Shown: piece after piece, positions 35,938 through 44,495 of the stretch
How positions within the stretch are numbered: position 1 is the first letter of the stretch
Layout: the number at the start of each line of letters is the position of its first letter
NCBI RefSeq assembly: GCF_030816485.1
Contig: NZ_JAUSYC010000002.1
Coordinates: 234,311-298,310 of the forward strand
Source of the DNA: Arthrobacter sp. B1I2
GTDB lineage: Bacteria; Actinomycetota; Actinomycetes; Actinomycetales; Micrococcaceae
Direction of reading: 5' to 3'
DNA length: 64,000 bases
Position numbers and translations under genes: made by a program
The notes under the pieces: model-generated
The model's database searches: none
What the model was told of the DNA's origin: nothing
What the model saw: only the letters and a program-made list of their open reading frames with translations

Positions 35938-37116
35938 TCATCCGACGCGCCAGAGCTTCTTGTATTCGTTCTTGTATGAGGAGTCGCCGAACCATTCCCC
36001 GGAAAGCTCGGCTTCGCGCGTCAACTGCAGCTTGTCGACGTTCTGTGTCGTGAAAACCCGGACGGGGACGAGCTGGTCGTCAAGGGGCTGCTGACCGGTC
36101 ATCAGGCGAAGGGCCTGGTCTGCGTACGCCCATCCTTCGTATGCCTGGCTGCTGCCCACGTCCACGGACACAGCTCCGCCGGAGGCCATCTTTTTCATCG
36201 GATCAAGGTTGGAGTTGAAAGTGGCTACTTTCACCTTGCCCGTTGCACCGGCGGCCTGGATGCCAGGGACAACGTACGTGCTCATGCCGTCGTAGATCGG
36301 AATAACGTAATTGATGGATGGGTCTGCTGCGAGCTGTGACTGGACCGTGCTCTGCAGGCGTGTAGCCCAGTCGGCAAACGAAACGTCGACAACTTTCACC
36401 TTGCAGGTGGTCGGGCACTTGGCCGTAAGCTCAGCCTTGTAGCCCTTGCCGACCACATCAGGCACGTTGCCTGATTCGGGCGACTGGATGATCAAAACAT
36501 TGGCCTTGCCACCCGAATCGGCGACGATCCAGTCCGACACCAAACGGCCAGCCAGGCTGTAGGGGAAGCTGACCCGTGCATCTGCGGCAGGGGGCACCGT
36601 TCCTGGATCACCGTTGTTGCCATCGATGATCTTAACCCCTGCTGCGCGGGCCTTGTCGAGGGAGGCCTGAACACTGGAAGTTGTGAACGAGTCGATGATG
36701 ATGGCGCCAGCCTGGCGTCCGACGGCGTCGTCGATGCAGGTGGCCCACTGACCGGGGTTGCCTTTACCATCACAAACGTCGAAATCGACGCCCACGCTGG
36801 CGAACGCTTCCTTCATCTGGTTGCTGATAGGCGCGAAAAATGGGATGGAGTTGTCAACGGGAATGTAGACGACGCGTTTGCCCTTGGCTGCGGAGGCGTC
36901 AAACGCCGCGCCGGGGCTCTGCCAAGTGAAGGGTTGGGAATACTGATCGAGTTGCTTCTGCGCACCTGCCAGGTCAACATCGGCTGCGGCGGCGGAGGCC
37001 GGTCCGTTGGCGGCCGAATCAGTTGTTGCGTCGCCGGAGCTGCAGGCTGCCAGAGCAAGCAGCGACGCCGCGGCAAGACTGGCAAAGGCCGCACGAAGCG
37101 GAACTTTTGAGGTCAT
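35938..37116 (-). CDS. ABC transporter substrate-binding lipoprotein (RbsB-like)
   Basis: 392-residue type 1 periplasmic-binding protein. Lipoprotein signal KVPLRAAFASLAAASLLALAAC; ATG 37116 has GGAG 8 bp upstream and is preferred to 37128. The core begins KRVVYIPVDNSIPFFAPISNQ and includes AGAIIIDSFTTSSVQASLDKA and GVKIIDGNNGDPGTVPP, typical of the family. It would bind the compound degraded by the surrounding operon; the ligand is not known. Confidence 0.92.
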   Translation of the reverse strand: MTSKVPLRAAFASLAAASLLALAACSSGDATTDSAANGPASAAAADVDLAGAQKQLDQYSQPFTWQSPGAAFDASAAKGKRVVYIPVDNSIPFFAPISNQMKEAFASVGVDFDVCDGKGNPGQWATCIDDAVGRQAGAIIIDSFTTSSVQASLDKARAAGVKIIDGNNGDPGTVPPAADARVSFPYSLAGRLVSDWIVADSGGKANVLIIQSPESGNVPDVVGKGYKAELTAKCPTTCKVKVVDVSFADWATRLQSTVQSQLAADPSINYVIPIYDGMSTYVVPGIQAAGATGKVKVATFNSNLDPMKKMASGGAVSVDVGSSQAYEGWAYADQALRLMTGQQPLDDQLVPVRVFTTQNVDKLQLTREAELSGEWFGDSSYKNEYKKLWRVG

Positions 37117-37196
37117 GGGGAACTCCAAATGCTATTTGAATGGGGGGTGTTGTGGGGAAATGTGATGTGAATATGCGTGGGCCTGTCGGCGGCCGG

Positions 37197-38210
37197 TCAG
37201 GGACGCCGGATTCTCTTTCGAACGATCGTGGACAGGGTGACGGCAACAATCAGCGCGCCCCCGTAGAAGGCGTCCTGGACCCATCCGGTAAGTCCGAGGA
37301 GGTTCAGCCCCGTGACGCCGGTGATTAGGAAGTAGATGGCAATGATGCATCCCCATGGGTTGAAGCGTCCGGGATTGACGACAGTGGTGCCCAGGAAGGC
37401 TGCGGCGAAGGTCGGCAGCAGGTAGGACGTTGCGGAGCTGGCCTGGAAGGCGCCCAGTTGGCCGGCCAGCAGGATTCCTGCAAGCGTGGACATGAGTGAG
37501 GAGCCCACGAAGGCCATGGACCTCAACCGTTCGACCCTGACACCGGTGAGCCGTGCCATGTCGGGATTTTCCCCGACAAAGCGGATTCGGCGCCCCAAGG
37601 GGCGGAAGGCAAGGACGTACCATAGGGCCGCTGCGAGCACGATCCCGTACCAGAACGACAATGGAAGCCCGATAAACCGGTCGTTGACCGCTTTGGACAT
37701 CACCCGGTCGATGCCCGTCTGAATGATCGAGTCGCTGAGCCAGTTGGCCAGACCCAGCAGAAGTGTTCCCATTCCGAGCGTTGCAACGATTGCGTTAACA
37801 CCGACCTTGACGACCAGGAGGGCGTTTACCCAACCAATGGCCAGTCCGACGATGAGTGTGATCACTAGAGCAACAGGCAAAGGGAGCCCGTATTTGTCGC
37901 CGTTTAGGACGACCATCAGGGTTGCACCCATACCCATGGTGTTGGCGACGCTCAAGTCAAAGTCTCCAACGGCCAAGGGCATCAACAGTGCCAAAGTCAG
38001 GACGACAAGTACTGATTGCGTTCCGAAAATGGTGTAGAAGGTGATCGGCTGCAAGAACTTGTCGGGCACGGCTACCGCCAGGGCAAGTGCGAGAAGAACC
38101 CATATGAGAACCAGCGCGTAGCGGTTCAGGCCCGCTGACATGCCGCTCCATCTGGGTCGGGAATGACCTGCGAGGGTCGGATCAGCCGTGGTTTGCTCTA
38201 CTGCTGTCAT
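37197..38210 (-). CDS. ABC transporter permease, ribose (RbsC) type
   Basis: 337-residue CUT2-family permease with about ten hydrophobic segments and the conserved ALLMPLAVGDFDLSVANTMGMGATL. It is the only permease of this transporter, so it probably homodimerises. 15 bp after the PuuE-type hydrolase gene and 80 bp before the binding protein gene in the operon. Confidence 0.92.
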   Translation of the reverse strand: MTAVEQTTADPTLAGHSRPRWSGMSAGLNRYALVLIWVLLALALAVAVPDKFLQPITFYTIFGTQSVLVVLTLALLMPLAVGDFDLSVANTMGMGATLMVVLNGDKYGLPLPVALVITLIVGLAIGWVNALLVVKVGVNAIVATLGMGTLLLGLANWLSDSIIQTGIDRVMSKAVNDRFIGLPLSFWYGIVLAAALWYVLAFRPLGRRIRFVGENPDMARLTGVRVERLRSMAFVGSSLMSTLAGILLAGQLGAFQASSATSYLLPTFAAAFLGTTVVNPGRFNPWGCIIAIYFLITGVTGLNLLGLTGWVQDAFYGGALIVAVTLSTIVRKRIRRP

Positions 38211-38225
38211 TGTCTTTTGTCCTGC

Positions 38226-39155
38226 TTATCGGGTGAACTGGTCGTGATTTGCCCACCAGTGGTCTGCAATATCGATGCGTCGCGCAATCCAGGCGTCGCC
38301 CTTGTTTTGGACGTAGTCGATGAAGTCACGCAGCGCGGCGGTGCGACCGGCCTGGCCGATCCAGCGCGGGTGCAGCCCAATGGACATCATCTTGGGGTGG
38401 GTCGCGCCTTCGTCCCACAGGTAATCGAAACCTGACTTCAGAAGGTTGAACCATTCATTGGGGCTGCCTGAATTGCCAAGGGCGAACTGGACGTCGTTGT
38501 AGACGAGGGAGTAGGGCACGATGAGGTGCTGCTTGCCCTTTACTTCTGTGAAGTAGGGCAGGTCATCGTTGTAGGCGTCGGAGTCGTAGCGGAAGCCACC
38601 TTCTTCGACGAGGAGTTCGCGGGTGTTGACGCTTGCTCCATAACGGCAATACCAGCCTTGAGGCCGCTGTCCCGTAGTCTCCTCAATCACTTTGATGGCG
38701 GACGCGATGCGGTCGCGTTCCTCTTCACGGTCCAAGAGCCAGTGCTCTTCCCAACGATATCCATGGCTGCACGGTTCGTGTCCGGCTTCCTTGAGCCACT
38801 GGGCGACTTCTGGATTGGTTTGGAAGGCTACAGCAGCGGCGTAAAAGGTTGTCTTGACGTCGTAGGAGTCAAAGAGACGCTGCAGGCGCCAGATGCCCGC
38901 TCGGCTGCCGTATTCGTAGACCGATTCAGTGCACAGGTCACGGTATTGCGGATCGATATTGTAGGGAAATTCTCCCAAGCCTTCATTACGTCCATCCCCG
39001 TGGGCGAAGGAGTATTCGGAGCCTTCCTCCCAGTTCAGGACGAAGCTGACTGCGACACGGGCCCCGTCCGGCCAGAAGACTTTCGGGGTGTTCCGGCCGT
39101 AGCCGATCATGTCCCGTCGCGGGCCTGGGACATCATGGATGCGGAATTCTGCCAT
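38226..39155 (-). CDS. PuuE-type polysaccharide-deacetylase-family hydrolase (cyclic imide/ureide hydrolase)
   Basis: NodB-fold hydrolase of 309 residues belonging to the PuuE group, whose studied members open cyclic amides: allantoin (PuuE allantoinase) or cyclic imides. Group features visible: RIHDVPGPRRDMIGYGRNTPKVFWPDGARVAVSFVLNWEEGSE near the N-terminus, AGHEPCSHGYRWEEH and SIGLHPRWIGQAGR. NodB's catalytic TFDDG is replaced by LNWEEGSE, as in metal-independent members. Cytoplasmic. Next to an amidase and a ring-compound permease, a ring-opening role is likely; the substrate is undetermined. Confidence 0.82.
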   Translation of the reverse strand: MAEFRIHDVPGPRRDMIGYGRNTPKVFWPDGARVAVSFVLNWEEGSEYSFAHGDGRNEGLGEFPYNIDPQYRDLCTESVYEYGSRAGIWRLQRLFDSYDVKTTFYAAAVAFQTNPEVAQWLKEAGHEPCSHGYRWEEHWLLDREEERDRIASAIKVIEETTGQRPQGWYCRYGASVNTRELLVEEGGFRYDSDAYNDDLPYFTEVKGKQHLIVPYSLVYNDVQFALGNSGSPNEWFNLLKSGFDYLWDEGATHPKMMSIGLHPRWIGQAGRTAALRDFIDYVQNKGDAWIARRIDIADHWWANHDQFTR

Positions 39156-39263
39156 TTCGAGCCTCTATCTTGGGCTAAGCTGCACGCCGTGGCGGCAGGG
39201 GATTTCTGAAGGGATGCCTGCGCGGCCGGCATGATCAGCCGCCCCAGGCGCGTAGTGGAATAG

Positions 39264-39809
39264 TCAGGCGCTGACGCTGGCCTGCGGACGTCCGGACCAG
39301 TTTTTGTCAGGACGTGGAACGGGACGAGCGGGCTGCTCCCCGCCTCTGGTTTCCAAGTAACTCTCTTTGGGGACCATCACTTTGCGTCTAAAGATGCAGA
39401 CAATCTGGCCATCCTGTTTGTAACCGATGGTCTCAACGTGAACTACACCACGGTCGTTCTTGCTCTTCGATTCCCGCTTATCCAGAACCGTGGTTTCGCC
39501 ATAGAGGGTGTCTCCATGGAACGTTGGTGCCACGTGGCGAAGGGACTCAATTTCAAGGTTGGCAATGGCTTTGCCTGAGATGTCCGGTACTGACATGCCG
39601 AGAAGCAGCGAGTAAACGTAGTTGCCCACTACTACGTTCTGGCCGAAGTCGGTTGTCTCCCCGGCGTAGTGCGCATTGATGTGTAACGGGTGATGGTTCA
39701 TGGTGAGCAGGCAAAACAAGTGGTCGTCGTACTCAGTGATTGTCTTGCCTGGCCAGTGGGCGTAGGTCTCGCCGACTGTGAACTCCTCATAACTGCGGCC
39801 GAACTGCAT
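39264..39809 (-). CDS. MaoC-family acyl-CoA dehydratase
   Basis: Single hot-dog hydratase of 181 residues. Motifs: GRSYEEFTVGETYAHWPGKTIT and the active-site region LLTMNHHPLHINAHYA, a variant of the MaoC hydratase motif. The C-terminal 25 residues are proline-rich and probably unstructured. ATG 39809 has GGAGAGG upstream and overlaps the amidase stop at 39787. In a mesaconyl-CoA scheme it could take the Mch role, interconverting methylmalyl-CoA and mesaconyl-C1-CoA; that is inference from neighbours. Confidence 0.82.
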   Translation of the reverse strand: MQFGRSYEEFTVGETYAHWPGKTITEYDDHLFCLLTMNHHPLHINAHYAGETTDFGQNVVVGNYVYSLLLGMSVPDISGKAIANLEIESLRHVAPTFHGDTLYGETTVLDKRESKSKNDRGVVHVETIGYKQDGQIVCIFRRKVMVPKESYLETRGGEQPARPVPRPDKNWSGRPQASVSA

Positions 39810-41436
39810 GTGCCTCTCCTTTCTCTGATTTCGAACGTTTGTTGTCGGCATTTGGGGCCGGGTTTGCTGCGCCCGTCCGGGACCCTCCACCGGTATCCAT
39901 GGCCTTGCGATGACTTTCCAAGGCGTTGGCTGCGCCGAGGAGTATCCGCTCCTGCATTGGGGCAGCACCGAGCTGGATGCCTATTCCTGCACCGTGGCTG
40001 TCAGAGCCCCAAGGAAGCGAAACCGCAGGGAACCCGGTGAGGTTGTACGGTACGGCCAAGCGGGTCATGGCAGATTGAACCGGCACTTCGTGCTTCCCGA
40101 GCCTGACGCTTGCGGCGTCATGTGCCGGCGCGGTAACAGCAACTGTTGGCCAAATGAGCACGTGACAGTCGTCGAGCGCGCCGCTCATTTGCTGACGCAT
40201 CCAAGCCCGTATGTGCTGTGCGCGGACGTAATCCGAAGCAAGCCTGAAGGCACCAAGCTCAAGGCGTAGTCGGACATCAGAAGGAAGTTCCTCCGGCCGT
40301 TGGGAAATGAGCTCATAGTTTGAAGCGAAAGCCTCCGAAGAGATCGTGACGAGTTGGGCCGCTGCTGCGTACTCCAATGACGGCAGGTCAACGGACACGC
40401 ATGTTCCACCCAGATCCCGCACCGCTGCGATGGCTTGATCCATGGCCTGCCGCACCTCATGAGCCAGGTCGTCCAAAACGAACTGGCGGGGGATGCCGAC
40501 GACCACGCCCTTCAGTGACGTCCAAGCCGTTTCGGAGGCTTTGAACGGTTCAGTAGACAGCACCTCCAAGGCCGCTGCAGCTTCCCGCACAGTCCGGGTA
40601 ATCGGGCCGACGTGGTCAAGGCTCGGCGCCAGCGGGTAGGTGTCGTGGCTTGGAATACGGCCCTGAGTTGGTTTCAGGCCCACGACACCGCACAGGGCGG
40701 CCGGGACGCGGATTGATCCTCCGGTGTCCGTTCCCAAGGCCAAATCCACAATTCCGGCGGCAACGGCCGCTGCTGAGCCGCCGCTGGATCCACCGGCCAG
40801 ACGGCCGGCCGCACGCGGATTTCCGACGCGGCCGGCGTCGCTGCTGGTGCTCAAAGCGCCATAGGCAAGAGCGTGCAGGTTCGTCATCCCTATCAGGAGC
40901 CCGCCTGCCTCGCGCAGTCGGTTGACCGCAACAGCATCTTCCTTGCTTGGAGACCGTCGAAGCGCGCGTGTGCCGCCGGTAGTGGCGTAACCCTTGACCA
41001 CAGTGAGGTCCTTCACTGCAAACGTCCAACCCGCCAATGGCAGTTGCTCTCCTCGGTTTAGGCGGCCTTCCACGTCTATCGCCGCAGTCCGCGCCTGGTC
41101 TGGAAGCAACGACGTGAAAGCGTTGAGTTCTTTCTGCCTTTCTGCCTCCCTCAGGCTCATTTCAACCTTTTCTCGGAGGGCTCCGGGTGCGTGTTCCTGA
41201 ACGCTGGAGAGGTGTTCTTCGGTCCGTGGATGGATAACGGGCGGAGGGCCTGAGACCTCGGACACGGCCGAAATCTCAGGCAACGGGGCCTTGGCCAGTT
41301 GTGCAAGCAGCCTGGACTCCTGTGCGAGAGCCTCCCGCCATAACGGCAAACGTCCCTCACTTTTTAGTCCCAAGGCCGACGAAACGCTGCGGAGCGCTTC
41401 GTCCGTCCAGACCGAAGGGGTAGTTTCCGTTGACAT
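39787..41436 (-). CDS. Amidase signature enzyme
   Basis: 549-residue amidase-signature hydrolase. The Ser-cisSer-Lys triad is complete: K142 (TFAVKDLTVVKG), S217 (LAGGSSGGS) and S241 (GTDTGGSIRVPA). An extra N-terminal helical region of about 110 residues precedes the core. ATG 41436 has GGAGG upstream. The enzyme cannot be named from sequence; beside the PuuE-type ring-opening enzyme it suits a half-amidase, turning a monoamide into a dicarboxylic acid ready for CoA activation. It overlaps the downstream MaoC gene by 23 bp. Confidence 0.9.
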   Translation of the reverse strand: MSTETTPSVWTDEALRSVSSALGLKSEGRLPLWREALAQESRLLAQLAKAPLPEISAVSEVSGPPPVIHPRTEEHLSSVQEHAPGALREKVEMSLREAERQKELNAFTSLLPDQARTAAIDVEGRLNRGEQLPLAGWTFAVKDLTVVKGYATTGGTRALRRSPSKEDAVAVNRLREAGGLLIGMTNLHALAYGALSTSSDAGRVGNPRAAGRLAGGSSGGSAAAVAAGIVDLALGTDTGGSIRVPAALCGVVGLKPTQGRIPSHDTYPLAPSLDHVGPITRTVREAAAALEVLSTEPFKASETAWTSLKGVVVGIPRQFVLDDLAHEVRQAMDQAIAAVRDLGGTCVSVDLPSLEYAAAAQLVTISSEAFASNYELISQRPEELPSDVRLRLELGAFRLASDYVRAQHIRAWMRQQMSGALDDCHVLIWPTVAVTAPAHDAASVRLGKHEVPVQSAMTRLAVPYNLTGFPAVSLPWGSDSHGAGIGIQLGAAPMQERILLGAANALESHRKAMDTGGGSRTGAANPAPNADNKRSKSEKGEAHAVRPQL

Positions 41437-41472
41437 GTCGTCCTCCATCGCCTGCATCACTGACCCGCATCC

Positions 41473-42714
41473 TCAAATGATGTTGCCGGTTTTGAGGTGC
41501 TCGACTTCCGTGTTTGAAAGGCCCAGCAGGGACTTGTACACGTAGTCGTTGTCAGCCCCCACAGCCCGTCCGAGGTGGAACACCTCTCCGGGTGTTTCGG
41601 AAAGCCGCGCAACGGGGGCCTGGACCGTCAGTGGCTTTTCCAGTTCATCGTCCTTGACCGAAACAAACGTTTTACGGGCGATAAAGTGGGGGTCTGCCAT
41701 GATTTGCGCGGCATCGTAAACCGGCCCGGCGGCGACGCCAGCGGCTTCGAATGCCCCCAACACGGTCTCCAAATCGCGCTCCAATACCCAGGAGGCCACG
41801 AGATTATCCACCGTGTCACGGTTGGCCAGACGCCGGACCGGGTCCGCGAACTCCGGGTCCTCCTTCAGTTCAGGACGCCCGATGGCATCGTAGACACGAA
41901 GCGCAATCGTCTGGGCACTGCCGGACAGGGCGATCCAGCGCCCGTCCCGCGTCTGGTAGGTGTTGCGTGGCACGGAGATGTTCCACTTGTTGCCTACGCG
42001 GGTCTGGATCTCTCCCAGCTGGTCGAAGACCATAGTTGCCTGTTCAACGAAACGCGCCAAGGGCTCTACGAGGCTGAGATCGATCAGCTGACCTTTACCG
42101 GTTAGTTCGCGCGCCCTGATGGCGGCAAGGATGGCGAAAGCGCCATTGACGCCGGCAACGCAGTCGGCCAGCATGAATCCCGGCAGCGTGGGAGGCCCAT
42201 CGGCTTCCCCGGTGACGAAGGCAAACCCGCTCATGGCCTCACCGATTGTGCCGAACCCCGGCCGATCGCTCAGGGGGCCGCCTGCACCATATCCGGTGAC
42301 GTGCATGACAATCAGTTGGTCATTGACCGCGTGGAGTTCTTCCCACCCGATCCCCCACTTCTTGAGCGTCGAGGGCCGGGTGTTGAGGATGACGACATCA
42401 GCCTGAGAGGCGAGCTTCCTGAAGAGTTCCTGCCCTTCCGGATCCCGGAGGTTCAAGGAGGCAGTGCGTTTGTTCCTGCCGAGGCTTTTCGACATGAGGT
42501 TGACGTCGTCTTTACGCGCACCCCATTGCCGGATCGGGTCGCCGCTGCCGGGTTGTTCAACCTTAATGACTTCGGCGCCGTATTCCGCCAGGTATGTGGC
42601 AGCCAGGGGGCCGGCGACGAGCGTAGCCGCGTCGATGACGCGTATGCCCGAAAGCGCCCCTGGGCGGGCCGCGCCTTCGTTGGGTGTCAGTGTCTGTGAG
42701 GTTGTCGTCTTCAC
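41473..42714 (-). CDS. CaiB/BaiF (class III) CoA-transferase
   Basis: 413-residue family III CoA-transferase with the catalytic Asp at D184 (PGFMLADCVAGVNGA). The N-terminal IRVIDAATLVAGPLAATYLAEYGAEVIKVE and GYGAGGPLSDRPGFGTIGEAMSGF are typical. The likely start is GTG 42714, overlapping the TGA of the lyase gene; the reading to 42954 adds 80 non-family residues. It probably activates a dicarboxylic acid with succinyl-CoA, as mesaconate, citramalate or itaconate CoA-transferases do. The acid is not known. Confidence 0.9.
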   Translation of the reverse strand: MKTTTSQTLTPNEGAARPGALSGIRVIDAATLVAGPLAATYLAEYGAEVIKVEQPGSGDPIRQWGARKDDVNLMSKSLGRNKRTASLNLRDPEGQELFRKLASQADVVILNTRPSTLKKWGIGWEELHAVNDQLIVMHVTGYGAGGPLSDRPGFGTIGEAMSGFAFVTGEADGPPTLPGFMLADCVAGVNGAFAILAAIRARELTGKGQLIDLSLVEPLARFVEQATMVFDQLGEIQTRVGNKWNISVPRNTYQTRDGRWIALSGSAQTIALRVYDAIGRPELKEDPEFADPVRRLANRDTVDNLVASWVLERDLETVLGAFEAAGVAAGPVYDAAQIMADPHFIARKTFVSVKDDELEKPLTVQAPVARLSETPGEVFHLGRAVGADNDYVYKSLLGLSNTEVEHLKTGNII

Positions 42715-43586
42715 TGTTCTTGCGCTGCCTTGATGATGTTCTGGGCGCGGTAGACAATCGGGTAGTCCACGAGCCTGCCATCGACCATGAGGGCTGCGAC
42801 GCCCCGGTTCTCGCCCTCGGCGAAAGCATGCACGATGTTTTCCGCCTGGGCGACCTCCTCGGGAGAGGGCGCAAAGCCCTGGTGGGACAGTTTGACCTGG
42901 GTGGGGTGAATCAGCATTTTGCCCCGGTAACCCAGGGTTCGTGCCTGACGGCACTGCGCCAGGAAAGCCTCGGGGCTCTTGATACCGAGGAACGGACCGT
43001 CAAGGGGAGGCGTAATGCCGGCGACCCGGCTGGCGTTGACGAGAGAGCTCCGAGCGTACAGCAGCTCCTGGGCGTCGGGAGTGTGGTCGATCATGTTGAT
43101 TCCGACGTCGAGCATGTAGTCCACGAAGCCGAAGATACCTGCTTCGACCCGGTGGGAGGCGCTAAAAATGTCGACGGCGCGGTGGACACCCATCCCGGTT
43201 TCAATAAGAGGCAGGATCTTGATGCTTCCTTGGTCGATGCCTGCCTGCGCCTCGGCCTTGGTCAGGGCTTCGTCGACCGCCGCTACTGACTCGGGGTCGT
43301 CAGTCTTGGGCAAGACAATCCCGTTGAGGTTCGGGTGGACGACCGCGGCAACGTCGTCGAGCGTCCGGTCGGTGCCCATGCTGTTGACGCGGACATACAC
43401 GTTGTTGGTCGCAAACAACTCGGATGATACGAGGTCGTAGGCGACTTCCCGAGCGTAGGTCTTCTGGTCGTCGCTGACCGCGTCCTCGAGGTCGATGGCT
43501 GCGGCGTCAGCACCGTATTTGGGGATCTTTCGAACCTTCTCTGGTTCGGTTGCCGGGCAGAAGAGAAGGGACCTGAGTACAGTCAC
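42711..43586 (-). CDS. CoA-ester lyase (CitE/Mcl-like) 2
   Basis: 291-residue HpcH/HpaI-superfamily lyase. Motifs: LRSLLFCPATEPEKVRK, AAAIDLEDAVSDDQK, ILPLIETGMGVHRA, and GKMLIHPTQVKLSHQGF. Predicted to cleave malyl-, methylmalyl- or citramalyl-CoA. It differs clearly from the other lyase of the operon (33518-34342), so the two may act on different isomers. It starts at GTG 43586, 33 bp after the GntR gene, and is coupled to the CoA-transferase. Confidence 0.87.
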   Translation of the reverse strand: MTVLRSLLFCPATEPEKVRKIPKYGADAAAIDLEDAVSDDQKTYAREVAYDLVSSELFATNNVYVRVNSMGTDRTLDDVAAVVHPNLNGIVLPKTDDPESVAAVDEALTKAEAQAGIDQGSIKILPLIETGMGVHRAVDIFSASHRVEAGIFGFVDYMLDVGINMIDHTPDAQELLYARSSLVNASRVAGITPPLDGPFLGIKSPEAFLAQCRQARTLGYRGKMLIHPTQVKLSHQGFAPSPEEVAQAENIVHAFAEGENRGVAALMVDGRLVDYPIVYRAQNIIKAAQEQ

Positions 43587-43619
43587 AGTGCGGCCTTTCT
43601 AGGTCGGCCGCAGGACTAT

Positions 43620-44354
43620 CTACGGCCTTCGAGTAAGTTGGTCTGCCAGTCCGTAGCGTTCGCAGATAGCGCGCAGCGGCCCGGTTGGTTCGTAATCGGG
43701 TGCGATTGAGTAAATCTGGTTGGTGATCGATGACAGGATGTGTCCTGCCATCGCTTTTTCAGTTCCTTCGGCGTCCCGTGCCAGCCACAGACGCGCGATG
43801 TCCTGGTGTTCTTCGGATGAGAGCAGTACGTGCTGCTCATCTCTCCCGTAGCTGAAGCGGTAGCGGGAAAACTTCTCCCATACGCTCACTGTCAGTTTCG
43901 TCAGTTCGGTGGCAGGCCATTCTGGTCCCGCCCCATAAATTTCGAGATGGTAGTCGGTGTTCAGCTGTTGGAAATCGGTGGGGTGGAGATACACATCTTT
44001 CGAGTGTCGTTCCAGCACCAGGGTCCTGAGCCGGTTGGCTGCTTCTTCACTGTGGGTGGCGGCCGCGATACGGGCGGCCACCGGTTCGAGAGCCAGCCGT
44101 GCCGTCCCCAATGCGGCGACTTCCTCCACAGAGACGCCGGCTACAACAATCCCTTGTCGGGCGTGGCTTTCAAACCACCCCTCGGCTTGCAAGCGCCTCA
44201 GCGCTTCCCTCAGAGGAGTCCGGCTAACGCCCAGCCTGCTGGCTACGTCCTCCTGACGGACGCGGCTGCCAGGTTCGAGCTGCCCTGTCATCACCTCCAG
44301 ACGCAATGCGTCGGCGATGCGATCTACAAGAGTTCTAGTGTCAAGGCTGCTCAC
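43620..44354 (-). CDS. GntR-family (FCD-type) transcriptional regulator
   Basis: 244-residue GntR regulator. Winged HTH about residues 8-70 (GSRVRQEDVASRLGVSRTPLREALRRLQAEG), then an all-helical FCD domain with the metal/ligand pattern DFQQLNTDYHLEIYG and EEHQDIARLWLARDAEG. First gene of the 11-gene operon and divergent from mct; the motif at 44383-44397 sits 29 bp from its GTG start at 44354. It is the best candidate reader of the six dispersed TGGATCCAATATCCA-like sites. An acyl-CoA or organic acid is the probable effector. Confidence 0.88.
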   Translation of the reverse strand: MSSLDTRTLVDRIADALRLEVMTGQLEPGSRVRQEDVASRLGVSRTPLREALRRLQAEGWFESHARQGIVVAGVSVEEVAALGTARLALEPVAARIAAATHSEEAANRLRTLVLERHSKDVYLHPTDFQQLNTDYHLEIYGAGPEWPATELTKLTVSVWEKFSRYRFSYGRDEQHVLLSSEEHQDIARLWLARDAEGTEKAMAGHILSSITNQIYSIAPDYEPTGPLRAICERYGLADQLTRRP

Positions 44355-44370
44355 TCCTTCAGTATAGCGG

Positions 44371-44376
44371 TATAGT
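44371..44376 (+). promoter_or_regulatory. Possible -10 box of mct promoter
   Basis: TATAGT, 7 bp left of the GntR-type motif at 44383-44397 and pointing to mct. Transcription would start within the motif, so a bound regulator would block it. No good -35 box is seen. Confidence 0.35.
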
Positions 44377-44382
44377 GTTTTT

Positions 44383-44397
44383 TGGATCCATTATCCG
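44383..44397. promoter_or_regulatory. GntR-type operator motif, copy d
   Basis: TGGATCCATTATCCG, preceded by a run of T. It lies in the 141-bp divergent region between the GntR-led operon and mct and can serve both directions. Same variant as copy f at 53132-53146. Confidence 0.7.
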
Positions 44398-44495
44398 AAA
44401 TCAGATTACGTGAGGGTCGCCACATCCGCAAGCCCCTCGAAATTGTCTTCACTTCAGGCCAAATTTCCTGGCCTTGAAAACACGAAAGGTGCAAC

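Noticed and set aside
38526..39209. Plus-strand frame opposite the PuuE-like gene
   Set aside because: Antisense of a well-conserved hydrolase; no motif or start signal.
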